Shown: positions 36,758 to 46,340 of the stretch, one piece after another
Layout of the letters: each line of letters starts with the position of its first letter
Position numbering within the stretch: the stretch's first letter is position 1
Assembly (NCBI RefSeq): GCF_043951865.1
Contig: NZ_JBINJF010000010.1
Span: forward strand, 62,001 to 126,000
DNA length: 64,000 nt
Reading direction: 5' to 3'
Source of the DNA: JAMQKA01 sp043951865
Lineage (GTDB): Bacteria > Bacteroidota > Rhodothermia > Balneolales > Balneolaceae
Program-made: the position numbers and the translations under genes
Notes under the pieces: model-generated
The model's input: the letters and a program-made list of their open reading frames with translations, nothing else
Told to the model about the DNA's origin: nothing
The model's database searches: none

Positions 36758-38638
36758 ATGTGTAAACTTTTTCAAGAAAAATGTAGCCTATTAATAATTG
36801 TTTTTTTAACAATTGGATTAGTTCAACAACTGTATGCTCAACAAATTCAGGTAAATGATTTGAGTGCATTTGATGAGAATTCAAATGGTTGGCAGATTGT
36901 TGGAGAAGTTACAGCTAATCCTTTAAAAAATTCATTTCAAACATCCGATGGGGAGGGAATACTAGTAGGTTCTGCAGCATCGTCGGGAGATCTTAGAACC
37001 AAAATGAAGCATGGTAATATTTCTATTGAATTTGATTTTTTGTTGAGTCACAAAGCTTCAGCTGTAATTTGGCTCCAGGGTCGTTATGGAATTCAATTGG
37101 CAAACGTTAGTAATGTTAAAGGTTCAACTTTTCCTTTAACTAGTGGTAGTATTATTCCTGTTCAATCAGATAAAATCACTGGGATTGGTAATTTAGCAAA
37201 TATGAATGTAGCTCACGCACCGGGAATATGGCAACATATTAAAATTGTTTTTGAGGCACCTCAATTTGACAATAATGGAAAAAAAACTAAGAATGCAAGA
37301 ATTGTCTCTGTTGAAAATAATGGTGCCCTTATTCAGCAAAATAAATATTTGCCGGGTGTCAGTAAGAATGCTGAGACTGGAAAAGAAGCATCAGAGGGAC
37401 CAATCATATTTCAAATTAACAAAGGAGATATAGCAATCAGAAATGTTAATTATATGGTTTCCTCAGGACCAAAAATAAAAATGCGCAATATTACTTATAA
37501 AATATATAAGGAAAAATTTTTAGATGGGGATTTCTTTTATAATGAGAGGGAAGACGAGATTATTTCATTACCAAATTTAACATCACGAGAACCGACGAAT
37601 TCGGGAAAACTGGAATGGTTGGGAACAGGAATGTTAAATGATGATAAGGATGATTATGCAATAGTTTTCCAGGGAGAATTGGATGTCCCGATATCAGGAG
37701 AGTTTAAATTTAAAACTGTCCAAAATGGTGTTGGAGCCTTTCAATTGAATGGTAAAGAATTATTTAGATGGGATGCAGTGAATCGAAAAGGAAAGTTTTA
37801 TGATAATATAACATTGAAGAAGGGCACCTATCCATTCAAGTTAACTTATTTTAATTTTGCTAACCCACAGGTGGGTATTGAAGTGAATGGGCCTGGAATT
37901 ATTGATCAACAATTATTTAAGGAAAGAGAGACAAATATTGTAAGTAATACATCCCCCATAATCATAAAACCAACGCATGAAAGTCCATTAATACAACGCA
38001 GTTTCACACTATTCGAAGGCCAGAAATTATTATCAGGTATCAATGTTGGTTATTCTGAAGGTATTCATTATACGTTTAATTTAGCGAGCGGAAGTCTTGT
38101 GAAAGTATGGAGGGGAGAATTCGGAAATGCTACTCCCATGTGGGAAGGTCGGGGATTACAGCAAGTACTTGAGCCGATTGGAAGTGTGTTATCGCTTACG
38201 GCTGATCAACAGGTGTTGCTATCTAATTCAGAGGATCTACAATCTATAAAAAAAGAACATGATAAGGGAATTTACCAGTTAGAAGGATATAGACTGAATA
38301 AAAAGGGAGAGCCGATATTCCAGTATACTGTTAATAAGATTTCAATTAATGATCATATTTCACTAGGTAGCAAAGGGAGAACTTTAACTCGATCTCTCAG
38401 ATTTGGAAAGACTGCTGAAACTGTTCAGAACCAAACTGTTTGGTATCGTATTGCGAATGCTTCAAATATTGAGCAGGTCACAAATAATTTATACAGCCTT
38501 TCCGACCAGTCCTACTATATAGAAATTGATGAAGGGTGGGCAGCCAAGATACTAGAAACAAATAATGAAAAAAAATTACTTGTTCCGATTGAGATCAGTG
38601 AATCTCCAAAGACATTTACTTACTCAATAATTTGGTAG
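36758..38638 (+). CDS. DUF1080 + PA14-like protein, second cassette copy
   Basis: A 626-residue paralogue of the gene at 21694, with the same segments in the same order: ISIEFDFLLSHKASAVIWLQGRYGIQL, APGIWQHIKIVFEAP, GPIIFQINKGDIAIRNVNY (DUF1080), then SGEFKFKTVQNGVGAFQLNGKELFR (PA14-like) and the unassigned C-terminal region ending in TFTYSIIW, matching TIIEYEIIW in copy 1. Unlike copy 1 the signal peptide ends in LYAQ without a lipobox cysteine, so it is probably soluble in the periplasm. Codon use is AT-rich, so the copies are likely of different origin and not a recent duplication. Confidence 0.8.
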   Translation: MCKLFQEKCSLLIIVFLTIGLVQQLYAQQIQVNDLSAFDENSNGWQIVGEVTANPLKNSFQTSDGEGILVGSAASSGDLRTKMKHGNISIEFDFLLSHKASAVIWLQGRYGIQLANVSNVKGSTFPLTSGSIIPVQSDKITGIGNLANMNVAHAPGIWQHIKIVFEAPQFDNNGKKTKNARIVSVENNGALIQQNKYLPGVSKNAETGKEASEGPIIFQINKGDIAIRNVNYMVSSGPKIKMRNITYKIYKEKFLDGDFFYNEREDEIISLPNLTSREPTNSGKLEWLGTGMLNDDKDDYAIVFQGELDVPISGEFKFKTVQNGVGAFQLNGKELFRWDAVNRKGKFYDNITLKKGTYPFKLTYFNFANPQVGIEVNGPGIIDQQLFKERETNIVSNTSPIIIKPTHESPLIQRSFTLFEGQKLLSGINVGYSEGIHYTFNLASGSLVKVWRGEFGNATPMWEGRGLQQVLEPIGSVLSLTADQQVLLSNSEDLQSIKKEHDKGIYQLEGYRLNKKGEPIFQYTVNKISINDHISLGSKGRTLTRSLRFGKTAETVQNQTVWYRIANASNIEQVTNNLYSLSDQSYYIEIDEGWAAKILETNNEKKLLVPIEISESPKTFTYSIIW

Positions 38639-38670
38639 CCTTACTAAGGGAATTAACAAAATTTAAATCA

Positions 38671-40755
38671 ATGATATTTCAACAATTGCACGAAGTAAAT
38701 CAATTATTCCGATTCATTATTGTTTGGTTTGTCATACTTTTTTTTGGCATAACAATTAAAACAAAAGCACAGAATACTTCGACGGATAATTCTGCCCAAG
38801 AAGAAGATTATTATAAGATACGTACCGTCCCTAAGCCAGTAGGTGGTAGTCCTTTTGAAGTGAGTGGAATTGATCTGCAACCCAGTGGAGACCTCATAGT
38901 GACTACAAGATATGGAGAAATATGGTTGATAGAAGATCCCTATATGGCAGAATCTGTATCACCATCTTTTACCAAGATCGCATCTGGATTACACACACCA
39001 CTTGGCATTTCCTCCAAGAACGGTAAGTATTATGTAGCTCAAAGAACCGAATTAACGGAACTCAGCGATACAGACGGAGATGACATTATTGATCGTTTTC
39101 GAACTTTTTGCACATTTACTAAGTCAGGGAACTACTGTGAATATGTACACGGTCCTATTGTTCTTCCAGACGGTAGCTTTTGGGTTAATATGAATTTGGC
39201 ACATAATTGGCAAACACTTGTTCCTTTTTATTACATGATGGACAGTCATGCCCCTTGGAGCGGATGGGCTATGATTATCACTCCTCAAGGAGAGCTTGTT
39301 CCTTATGCGAGTGGACTACGTTCACCTGCAGGTATGGGAATAGGGTCAAATGGGACGATGTATTATTCTGAAAATCAAGGAGACTGGGTAGGCACTGGAT
39401 ATGTGACTACTGTCGAAGAGGGAGATTTTTTTGGTGATCCTGCTAGTCTTAAAGATGTATCAATTCCTGAAGAATATAAATCAGAATTTAATTTGCGTCC
39501 AAGTGATATCCCTGACATGGATAGCTTGATGCTTCATGAGGCGGCCAAATTGATCCCCGAATTAAAGATGCCTTCAGTAAGATTACCTCATGGTGTCATG
39601 GGCACGTCATTGTCGTGGATCTTGGAAGACACTACAGGAGGGGAGTTCGGTCCATTCGAAGGACAGTTATTTGTGGCAGATCAAGGGCAAAGCAAAATAA
39701 TGCGAGTTTTTTTAGAGGAAGTGAAGGGTGAAATGCAGGGTGCAGCCTTTCAGTTTCGAGAAGGTTTCCAGTCTGGCATTATACGATCTTCTTGGGGAAT
39801 TGATGGATCGATGTTTGTTGGCATGTCTGATCGAGGATGGAGTGCTCTTGGCCCGGAGTCTGATGGATTGCAGCAAGTAGTTTGGACTGGAAAAGTACCA
39901 TTCGAGATTAAAGCTATTCGTGCAAAACCAGATGGATTTCAACTTGAATTTACCAAACCGGTTGATTCTACAACGGTTAGAGTAGAAAATTCCTATCAAA
40001 TAAGCAGTTTTGATTACTTATACCATAAGAAATATGGCAGTCCCATAGTTGATGAAAGCACCAGTCAGATTAAAGGGGCTATTCTGTCTGATGATAGAAT
40101 GCATATTAGACTGGTACTAAGTGAGCCCCTACGCGCAGGTTATGTCTACCAGATTGCAGCTAATGGAATCAAGTCTGAGGAAGGACAAAGTGTTTTACAT
40201 CCAGAAGCTTATTATAGTCTTAATCAAATACCGGAAGGGGAAAAAGCTAATATTTCTCCCTCTAACACAGTTATTCAAGATCATACCGATCCCAAACCTA
40301 CCTCTCCGAGCACTATCTCAACTGGTGAACAGCAACAGCAGATGAAGAATGCTACTACAATACCAGCAAGTTGGCAATCTGGACCAGATCAAGTGGTAAC
40401 GATTAATGCTGCCCCTGGGATGAAATTTGATAAAACAAATTTTAAAGTTTCGGCAGGTAGTAAGATAAAACTTGTATTTAATAATCCAACAGATTTATTA
40501 CACAATTTACTGATAGTCCAACCCGGTACTATTGAGCCTGTAGCTAAGAAGGCTCTAGATATGGGGTTGCAGGGACCGAAGAAAGATTATGTACCTGAAA
40601 CGGAGAATGTATTATTTCACACAAGTTTAATTGATATTGAAGAATCTGAATCAATTTATTTTAAAGCCCCAGAACAACCCAACAAATATCCATATGTTTG
40701 TACTTTTCCAGGCCATTGGCAAACAATGCAAGGAATTATGACAGTTGTTCCATAA
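38671..40755 (+). CDS. Sugar-dehydrogenase-type propeller fused to azurin-like domain, second cassette copy
   Basis: A 694-residue paralogue of the gene at 23628. The propeller (SGIDLQPSGDLIVTTRYGEIW, LRSPAGMGIGSNGTMYYSEN, RLPHGVMGTSLSW, LFVADQGQSKIMR) is followed by the Ig-like segment and a cupredoxin with Cys677, His682 and Met686 and the upstream LLHN histidine. The linker carries a Q/T/S-rich stretch. ATG 38671 is preferred to a TTG at 38632 overlapping the previous gene; it gives signal peptide FIIVWFVILFFGITIKTKAQ. The azurin part is almost the same as in copy 1 (YPYVCTFPGHWQTMQG is identical). Confidence 0.8.
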   Translation: MIFQQLHEVNQLFRFIIVWFVILFFGITIKTKAQNTSTDNSAQEEDYYKIRTVPKPVGGSPFEVSGIDLQPSGDLIVTTRYGEIWLIEDPYMAESVSPSFTKIASGLHTPLGISSKNGKYYVAQRTELTELSDTDGDDIIDRFRTFCTFTKSGNYCEYVHGPIVLPDGSFWVNMNLAHNWQTLVPFYYMMDSHAPWSGWAMIITPQGELVPYASGLRSPAGMGIGSNGTMYYSENQGDWVGTGYVTTVEEGDFFGDPASLKDVSIPEEYKSEFNLRPSDIPDMDSLMLHEAAKLIPELKMPSVRLPHGVMGTSLSWILEDTTGGEFGPFEGQLFVADQGQSKIMRVFLEEVKGEMQGAAFQFREGFQSGIIRSSWGIDGSMFVGMSDRGWSALGPESDGLQQVVWTGKVPFEIKAIRAKPDGFQLEFTKPVDSTTVRVENSYQISSFDYLYHKKYGSPIVDESTSQIKGAILSDDRMHIRLVLSEPLRAGYVYQIAANGIKSEEGQSVLHPEAYYSLNQIPEGEKANISPSNTVIQDHTDPKPTSPSTISTGEQQQQMKNATTIPASWQSGPDQVVTINAAPGMKFDKTNFKVSAGSKIKLVFNNPTDLLHNLLIVQPGTIEPVAKKALDMGLQGPKKDYVPETENVLFHTSLIDIEESESIYFKAPEQPNKYPYVCTFPGHWQTMQGIMTVVP

Positions 40756-40818
40756 TGGATAACATAATCCACACTTATAGTTAATATTAGCTAAATAATA
40801 TTATAAACTTATTTCAGG

Positions 40819-41847
40819 ATGATGAGAAATTTTATAATAGGTATTATCATAGTTTTCATGCTGGGACTAGCAGGTTTTATGCTATTAGGGAAAGCAAACA
40901 AAATAATCTGGGATGAAAACAAAAAAGGTAAACAAATTCTGAGCTGGAAGCAGAGTGCAAATTCGCTTAGTCTACTTAACAATGGGGAAATAGTTTGGCA
41001 GCTTAATTATGATAAAGATAAAGACAAACCCTATTTCTATCCGCTAAGAACACCAAGTGGAATTAATTTAGCACTTGAAAGACCAGATGATCATCCATGG
41101 CACCGGGGGCTCTGGTTCGCCTGGAAGTATATCAATGGCGTAAATTACTGGGAAGAAGAGCCTGGGACAGGTTTATCAGAAGGGCGAAGTCTCATTAAAA
41201 ATGTTGTGATTGAAGAAAGGGATGATTTTTCTGCTAAGATTAAAATTGATATTGATTATTCACCAAACTTAGAATCACCAATAATGAGTGAAAACAGGAC
41301 CCTGCTTATTTCTCCCCCAGATAAAAATGGAAACTATACTATAGATTGGCATCATAGATTTACAGCAAATGATGATACCGTTACACTAGATAGAACACCT
41401 CCTGCCAGATATGGTGGAGAGCAATGGGGAGGTTATGCAGGTCTTGGATATCGAGCCGATGATAATGAATTATCCTCTATTCGGTTTATAAATTCGGAGG
41501 GATGGACGAATCGAGAGAGTTTAATAGGATTTGGAAAGAGAGCGAATTGGATGGATTTGACTGGTATTTCTACTGAATCACAAAGTAAGAAAGCTGGTCT
41601 GACAATATTTGATCATCCTTCCAATCCTCGCCATCCATCACCGTGGTATATATGGTATAACAATGATGGAGATGGAACTTCTCAAAACTACAATCACGCT
41701 TTCTTTCAACCTGCTCTTTTATTTAATGAGCCATTTCAATTAGCTCCTGCAAAATCGTTTGAATTAAAGTATCGTGTTTTGGTTCATTCAGGTGCTCTCA
41801 CAATGGATGAACTCAGTAAAAGGTATCAAATGTATATAAAGAATTGA
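40819..41847 (+). CDS. DUF6807 / PmoA-family protein
   Basis: A 342-residue protein with an N-terminal signal or anchor (IIGIIIVFMLGLAGFMLLG). The segments YFYPLRTPSGINLALERPDDHPWHRGLWFAWKYINGVNYWEE are the hallmark of the family annotated as PmoA family or DUF6807; despite that name it is not part of methane monooxygenase and is common in Planctomycetota and Bacteroidota sugar loci. Histidine pairs (DDHPWHRG, DWHHRF) could bind metal or substrate. It lies between the propeller-azurin gene and a sugar isomerase. The function is unknown. Confidence 0.75.
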   Translation: MMRNFIIGIIIVFMLGLAGFMLLGKANKIIWDENKKGKQILSWKQSANSLSLLNNGEIVWQLNYDKDKDKPYFYPLRTPSGINLALERPDDHPWHRGLWFAWKYINGVNYWEEEPGTGLSEGRSLIKNVVIEERDDFSAKIKIDIDYSPNLESPIMSENRTLLISPPDKNGNYTIDWHHRFTANDDTVTLDRTPPARYGGEQWGGYAGLGYRADDNELSSIRFINSEGWTNRESLIGFGKRANWMDLTGISTESQSKKAGLTIFDHPSNPRHPSPWYIWYNNDGDGTSQNYNHAFFQPALLFNEPFQLAPAKSFELKYRVLVHSGALTMDELSKRYQMYIKN

Positions 41848-41947
41848 GCTACATTTTTTAACTGAACTAGTTCAATTAGATAGATGCAGTATTTTCCAAT
41901 CAAGATGAATCCATAATTAAAATCAAAAACTAAAAATAATAAAGATT

Positions 41948-42796
41948 ATGAGTATTAAAGTAGGATGTTTTGCGCTTGCTAATCCATTTCAAACATTAGA
42001 TAAGCAATTAGATCAAATAAAGGAATGGGGATTTAAGTATGCAGATGTAACTGATAGTAGCGACGGAGCTTGCCTAGGTAATGAATTTGGCTTTACTGCA
42101 ATGGCTAGCTTGGATGCTAATCCCATGGATATTAAAAGGCTTTTTAATAACCGTGGATTAACTATCTCCAGTGTGTGTGCTCACTCTAATTTACTGGACG
42201 CTTCAGCTCCATGGCGTTATGGTACTTCTCAGATTATTAAAGCTATACGAATGGCTGCTACTATGGGAGTGAAACATGTAATTACGACTGAAGGTGATCC
42301 AAAAACAGAGTTCGGTCAAAATCTCTCCGATGACGAAGCACTTTTTATAATTCGTGAAAAGTTACATGAGCCCTTAAGAGTTGCAGAAGATCTGGGAGTC
42401 AAAATCCTGATGGAACCACATGGGCATATTTCCGATTCTGCAGATCATCTGGAAAAACTATTGGACTCCTGTAGTTCTGATGCTCTTGCATTAAATTTGG
42501 ATACGGGTAATTATTGGCTTGGCGGTGAGAATCCGGTTGATTTTGTAAGACGATTCGAGGAAAAAATTGAACATGTCCATTGGAAGGATATGCCTGAAGA
42601 ATTTCTCTCTCAACGCGGTGAGAAATTCGGGTTTGGTATGACAGGAATCCCTCTGGGTTCTGGAGAAGTAGATATCAAAGGAACAGTCGAGGCTTTACAA
42701 GAAATCGGGTTTGATGGTTACACCACGTTAGAAATAGCAGGAGAAGAAGCCGTATTGGAAAGCTATGATTATTTAAAGTCACTAGGAGCTGAGTAA
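41948..42796 (+). CDS. Sugar phosphate isomerase/epimerase family protein (xylose-isomerase-like TIM barrel)
   Basis: A 282-residue cytoplasmic TIM-barrel protein of the AP-endonuclease-2/xylose-isomerase-like group. The metal-site pattern is visible: Glu in ILMEPHGH, Asp in ALNLDTGNYW, His in EHVHWKDM, Glu in TTLEIAGEE. It has no signal peptide. Related enzymes include 2-epimerases and lyases acting on 3-keto sugars, which fits the DUF1080 neighbours, but hexulose or inosose isomerase activity cannot be excluded. ATG 41948 is clear. Confidence 0.8.
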   Translation: MSIKVGCFALANPFQTLDKQLDQIKEWGFKYADVTDSSDGACLGNEFGFTAMASLDANPMDIKRLFNNRGLTISSVCAHSNLLDASAPWRYGTSQIIKAIRMAATMGVKHVITTEGDPKTEFGQNLSDDEALFIIREKLHEPLRVAEDLGVKILMEPHGHISDSADHLEKLLDSCSSDALALNLDTGNYWLGGENPVDFVRRFEEKIEHVHWKDMPEEFLSQRGEKFGFGMTGIPLGSGEVDIKGTVEALQEIGFDGYTTLEIAGEEAVLESYDYLKSLGAE

Positions 42797-42828
42797 ACAA
42801 TTGTCCGGGAACTTTAATAGAGTAATAA

Positions 42829-42860
42829 ACTCCAAGAGTTCAATTAAGAACACTTGGAGT
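42829..42860 (+). terminator. Hairpin after the isomerase gene
   Basis: ACTCCAAG (42829-42836) and CTTGGAGT (42853-42860) form a perfect 8-bp stem, 32 bp past the isomerase stop. There is no T-run, so it may stabilise or partly end the transcript. Confidence 0.4.
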
Positions 42861-42934
42861 ATAACCGGAATTTGATTCGAAACAGAGCAGAAATTCAAAC
42901 AGTTAATTTTGATCAATTTTGGTCTATTTTATAT

Positions 42935-45900
42935 ATGATTTGTGACGACTCAAAAAAACAGAACGATTATACAAGTGATAATAAAAGTAATAAAAAAACC
43001 AGAGTTTTATCGACTCTGGTTTTTTTATTACTAATCATTTTTAGTTGTAGTCCTGTGACTGAAAAAACACGATTTAAACTGATTACACCTGCCGAAACGG
43101 GAATTGATTTTAGTAATGACCTGAAGTCAGATCCTAATTTTAATATCATCAACTATCTTTACTTCTATGATGGAGGTGGGGTTTCGATCGGAGATATAAA
43201 TAATGATGGGCTCCCTGATATTTACTTAACAGCAAATATGAAATCTAATAAGCTCTACCTCAATAAAGGGAATTTCGAATTTAAAGATATAACCAAATCA
43301 GCAGGTGTGGAAGGCACCGGTGACTGGACTACGGGAACAACCATGGCCGATGTAAATGGGGACGGACTGCTGGATATTTATGTATGTAACGTTAACTACC
43401 TAACCAAAGAGGGTAAAAATCAACTCTACATCAATAATGGAGATTCTACTTTTACCGAACGCGCTAAGGAATACGGTCTCGATTTCGAAGGTTATTCCAA
43501 GCAGGCCGCGTTCTTTGATTATGATAATGACGGCGATTTGGATATGTATCTGCTGAATCACGCTAATCATAGCGAAGGGTCTTATGGGAAGGCAAAGCTT
43601 AGAAAAAATAAAGATCCTAATGCTGGAGACAGGTTATATCGAAATGATGGAGACAGTTTTACCAATGTAACCAAACAGGCAGGCATATACAGCAGTGTAA
43701 TAGGTTATGGTCTCGGCGTGGCTATTAGCGATGTGAACAACGACGGCTGGTCCGATATATATGTGTCTAACGATTTTCATGAAAATGATTATCTGTATTT
43801 GAATAATGGTGACGGTAACTTCACCGAAACCTTGGAAAAGGCAACGGGCCATATCAGCCGTTCTTCGATGGGAAATGACATAGCTGATATTAATAACGAT
43901 AAGCTCCCCGATATTTATGTAGCTGATATGTTATCGATGAATGAGAAAGGACTAAAACAAACTGTGAGTTCTGAATCATATAAGGTATACAAAATAAAAC
44001 GTGAATTCGGATATCATCCTCAATATATTCAAAATACACTGCAGATAAACAGAGGTGTTGCACCTGATGGCCAAATTCGGTTTTCTGAGATTGCTCATTA
44101 TTCAGGTGTAGATGCTACGGACTGGAGTTGGGCTACTTTGTTGTTTGATATGAATAATGATGGTCTAAAGGATCTTTTTGTAACCAATGGTATTTATCGG
44201 CGTCCAAATGATTTAGATTATCTTTTAACTGTTAGAAAAGGCAATAAGCAGAATAAGAAAAGTCAAGAGAGTAAAAAAAATGTTATGGAGATTATCAAAA
44301 GAGTACCTCATGCAAAAATAAATAATGTAGGTTATATAAATAATGGTGATCACACTTTTTCTGATCAAAGCGATTCACTAGGATTCGGCGAACCTAGCTA
44401 TTCCTCAGGTGCAGCTTATGGTGATTTGGATAATGACGGAGATTTAGATTTGGTAGTAAATAATGTAAATAGCCAAGCTTCTTTATTTAAAAATACCACG
44501 CGTGAAACAGAAGAAAGTAGTAATTTTGTAAGGATAAAACTGCAGGGAGTTAATAAAAATACAGACGGTATAGGGAGTAAAGTAATGATTTATGATTCTT
44601 CTTCGGTACAACTATATGAAATGTTTACAACCCGTGGATTTCAATCATCTGTGGAGCCAAGACTTACTATTGGATTGAGAGATACTGAAAAAATCGATTC
44701 ATTAACAGTCGTTTGGCCTGATAAGCGAAGGCAAACAATTACTAAAATTAAGGCAAATCAATCACTGATTTTGCATCAATCTGAAGCAAATGATTCTTAT
44801 CAGTATTCTCATAACAAAGTAGATCCAATATTCAGAAATGTGACCTCAAATATTGGATTGAATTATTCTCATCATGAAGATTCCTTTTTAGATTATAATA
44901 AGCAACTCTTAACACCCTTCATGCTTTCCTCACAGGGACCTGCAGTGGCCACGGGCGATATTAATAACGATGGGCTGGAAGATTTCTACGTTGGCGGGGC
45001 CAAACACCAGGCAGGTCGGTTTTTTGTGCAGCAAGAGGACGGGAGTTTCACTGAAAAAGAACTGCCAACTTTCGAGCAAGATGCTAAATTCGAGGATGTG
45101 GGTGCCGCACTGTTTGATGCTAACGGGAATGGATATTTGGATCTTTATGTAGTGAGTGGAGGTAATGAATATAACGTTGGATCCAAAAGGCTTAATGACA
45201 GACTTTATGTTAAAGATGGGGAGGGAAATTTTCTTAGAATGCAAGACGCTTTGCCTGCAATTTATGAGAATGGAGCTACTGTTGCGGTGGAAGATTTTGA
45301 TGGGGACGGGGATAACGATCTATTTGTAGGTAGTCGATCCGTGCCACAAAATTATGGCGATTCTCCCAACAGTTATATTTTAGAGAATCAGGGCAATGGC
45401 CAGTTTGAGGATGTCACCGACGAGGTGGCACCGGATATGAATCCGCTGGGGATGGTTACTGACGCAACATGGGCAGATCTGGATTTTAATGGGACGTCCG
45501 ATCTGATTTTAACGGGAGAATGGATACCGGTGACGATATTTCTCAATAAAGCGGGAACCCTGGAGCGGGTTTCCGATCAGGCCGGATTGAGCCAAACCCC
45601 CGGCTGGTGGCAGAGCGTGGAAACCGGTGATTTTGACAATGACGGCGATATTGATATTGTGGCTGGCAACATGGGGACCAACTCTTTTCTGCAAGCCAGC
45701 CAGGCTGAACCAATCGTGATGTACCTGAAGGATTATAACGAGGACGGACAGATCGATCCCATTGTGGGATATACCCGGGGAGATAAAGAATATCCCGTAG
45801 CGCCGCGTGATGAGCTGTTAACGCAATTCAAATTCTTGCGTTCTAAATATCCCACCTACCAATCATATGCCGGACAAACGATTCAGCAAATTTTTGGGGA

Positions 45901-46318
45901 TCGGCTAACTACTGGCGATTGGGAAAAGAAGACGGTGAACACTCTGCAATCCCTATATATAAAAAATAACGGGGATGGCACCTTTACCACTCATCCGCTG
46001 CCGGGCAAATCCCAATGGTCTCCCATCATGGATTTTGTGGTGGATGATTTTAATGGCGATGAGCAACCAGATATGCTCTCGGCCGGTAACTTTTATGACG
46101 TCAAACCCTCCCTGGGCGGCCGCTTTGATGCGGGCTACGGTACCTATCTGCAGGGTAACGGAGACGGCACGTTCACAGAAATACCCATGCAGCGAAGTGG
46201 ATTTGTGGTGGATGGGGAACCGCGTTCGATACTTCCCATTCGACAAGCTGACGGTAGTTTAATTTATATGGTAGCCCGTAATGATGACTCCTTGCTGTTT
46301 TTTGGGAAAAATAAATAA
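42935..46318 (+). CDS. VCBS/FG-GAP lipoprotein with ASPIC/UnbV domain
   Basis: A 1127-residue lipoprotein (LLLIIFSC, Cys38) with a long hydrophilic lead-in. A first FG-GAP/VCBS set (DINNDGLPDIYL, DVNGDGLLDIYV, DYDNDGDLDMYL, DVNNDGWSDIYV) is followed by an ASPIC/UnbV domain around 550-615 (GIGSKVMIYDSS, FTTRGFQSSVEPRLTIGLRD) and a second VCBS set (DINNDGLEDFYV, DFDGDGDNDLFV, DFDNDGDIDIVA). Such proteins are common beside SusCD pairs; the function is unknown. ATG 42935 is chosen over TTG 42854. The first ~2 kb are mostly AT-rich with GC-richer patches; from about 44.93 kb it matches the flanking composition. A strong hairpin lies inside the signal-peptide codons. Confidence 0.8.
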   Translation: MICDDSKKQNDYTSDNKSNKKTRVLSTLVFLLLIIFSCSPVTEKTRFKLITPAETGIDFSNDLKSDPNFNIINYLYFYDGGGVSIGDINNDGLPDIYLTANMKSNKLYLNKGNFEFKDITKSAGVEGTGDWTTGTTMADVNGDGLLDIYVCNVNYLTKEGKNQLYINNGDSTFTERAKEYGLDFEGYSKQAAFFDYDNDGDLDMYLLNHANHSEGSYGKAKLRKNKDPNAGDRLYRNDGDSFTNVTKQAGIYSSVIGYGLGVAISDVNNDGWSDIYVSNDFHENDYLYLNNGDGNFTETLEKATGHISRSSMGNDIADINNDKLPDIYVADMLSMNEKGLKQTVSSESYKVYKIKREFGYHPQYIQNTLQINRGVAPDGQIRFSEIAHYSGVDATDWSWATLLFDMNNDGLKDLFVTNGIYRRPNDLDYLLTVRKGNKQNKKSQESKKNVMEIIKRVPHAKINNVGYINNGDHTFSDQSDSLGFGEPSYSSGAAYGDLDNDGDLDLVVNNVNSQASLFKNTTRETEESSNFVRIKLQGVNKNTDGIGSKVMIYDSSSVQLYEMFTTRGFQSSVEPRLTIGLRDTEKIDSLTVVWPDKRRQTITKIKANQSLILHQSEANDSYQYSHNKVDPIFRNVTSNIGLNYSHHEDSFLDYNKQLLTPFMLSSQGPAVATGDINNDGLEDFYVGGAKHQAGRFFVQQEDGSFTEKELPTFEQDAKFEDVGAALFDANGNGYLDLYVVSGGNEYNVGSKRLNDRLYVKDGEGNFLRMQDALPAIYENGATVAVEDFDGDGDNDLFVGSRSVPQNYGDSPNSYILENQGNGQFEDVTDEVAPDMNPLGMVTDATWADLDFNGTSDLILTGEWIPVTIFLNKAGTLERVSDQAGLSQTPGWWQSVETGDFDNDGDIDIVAGNMGTNSFLQASQAEPIVMYLKDYNEDGQIDPIVGYTRGDKEYPVAPRDELLTQFKFLRSKYPTYQSYAGQTIQQIFGDRLTTGDWEKKTVNTLQSLYIKNNGDGTFTTHPLPGKSQWSPIMDFVVDDFNGDEQPDMLSAGNFYDVKPSLGGRFDAGYGTYLQGNGDGTFTEIPMQRSGFVVDGEPRSILPIRQADGSLIYMVARNDDSLLFFGKNK
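42992..43026 (+). promoter_or_regulatory. Terminator-like 14-bp hairpin inside a signal-peptide coding region
   Basis: Seven A bases plus CCAGAGT (42992-43005) pair perfectly with ACTCTGG plus seven T bases (43013-43026) around a 7-base loop. It has the form of a two-way intrinsic terminator, yet it lies in frame in the N-terminal region (KKTRVLSTLVFLL) of the UnbV/VCBS gene, with no start codon after it before the lipobox. It may act as an attenuator. Confidence 0.6.
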
Positions 46319-46340
46319 AATGTTTTCACATGTCGGTTGA

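Noticed and set aside
40819..41847. Methane monooxygenase subunit A
   Set aside because: The automatic family name is PmoA, but the protein lacks the multi-helix membrane architecture of particulate methane monooxygenase and matches the DUF6807 type.
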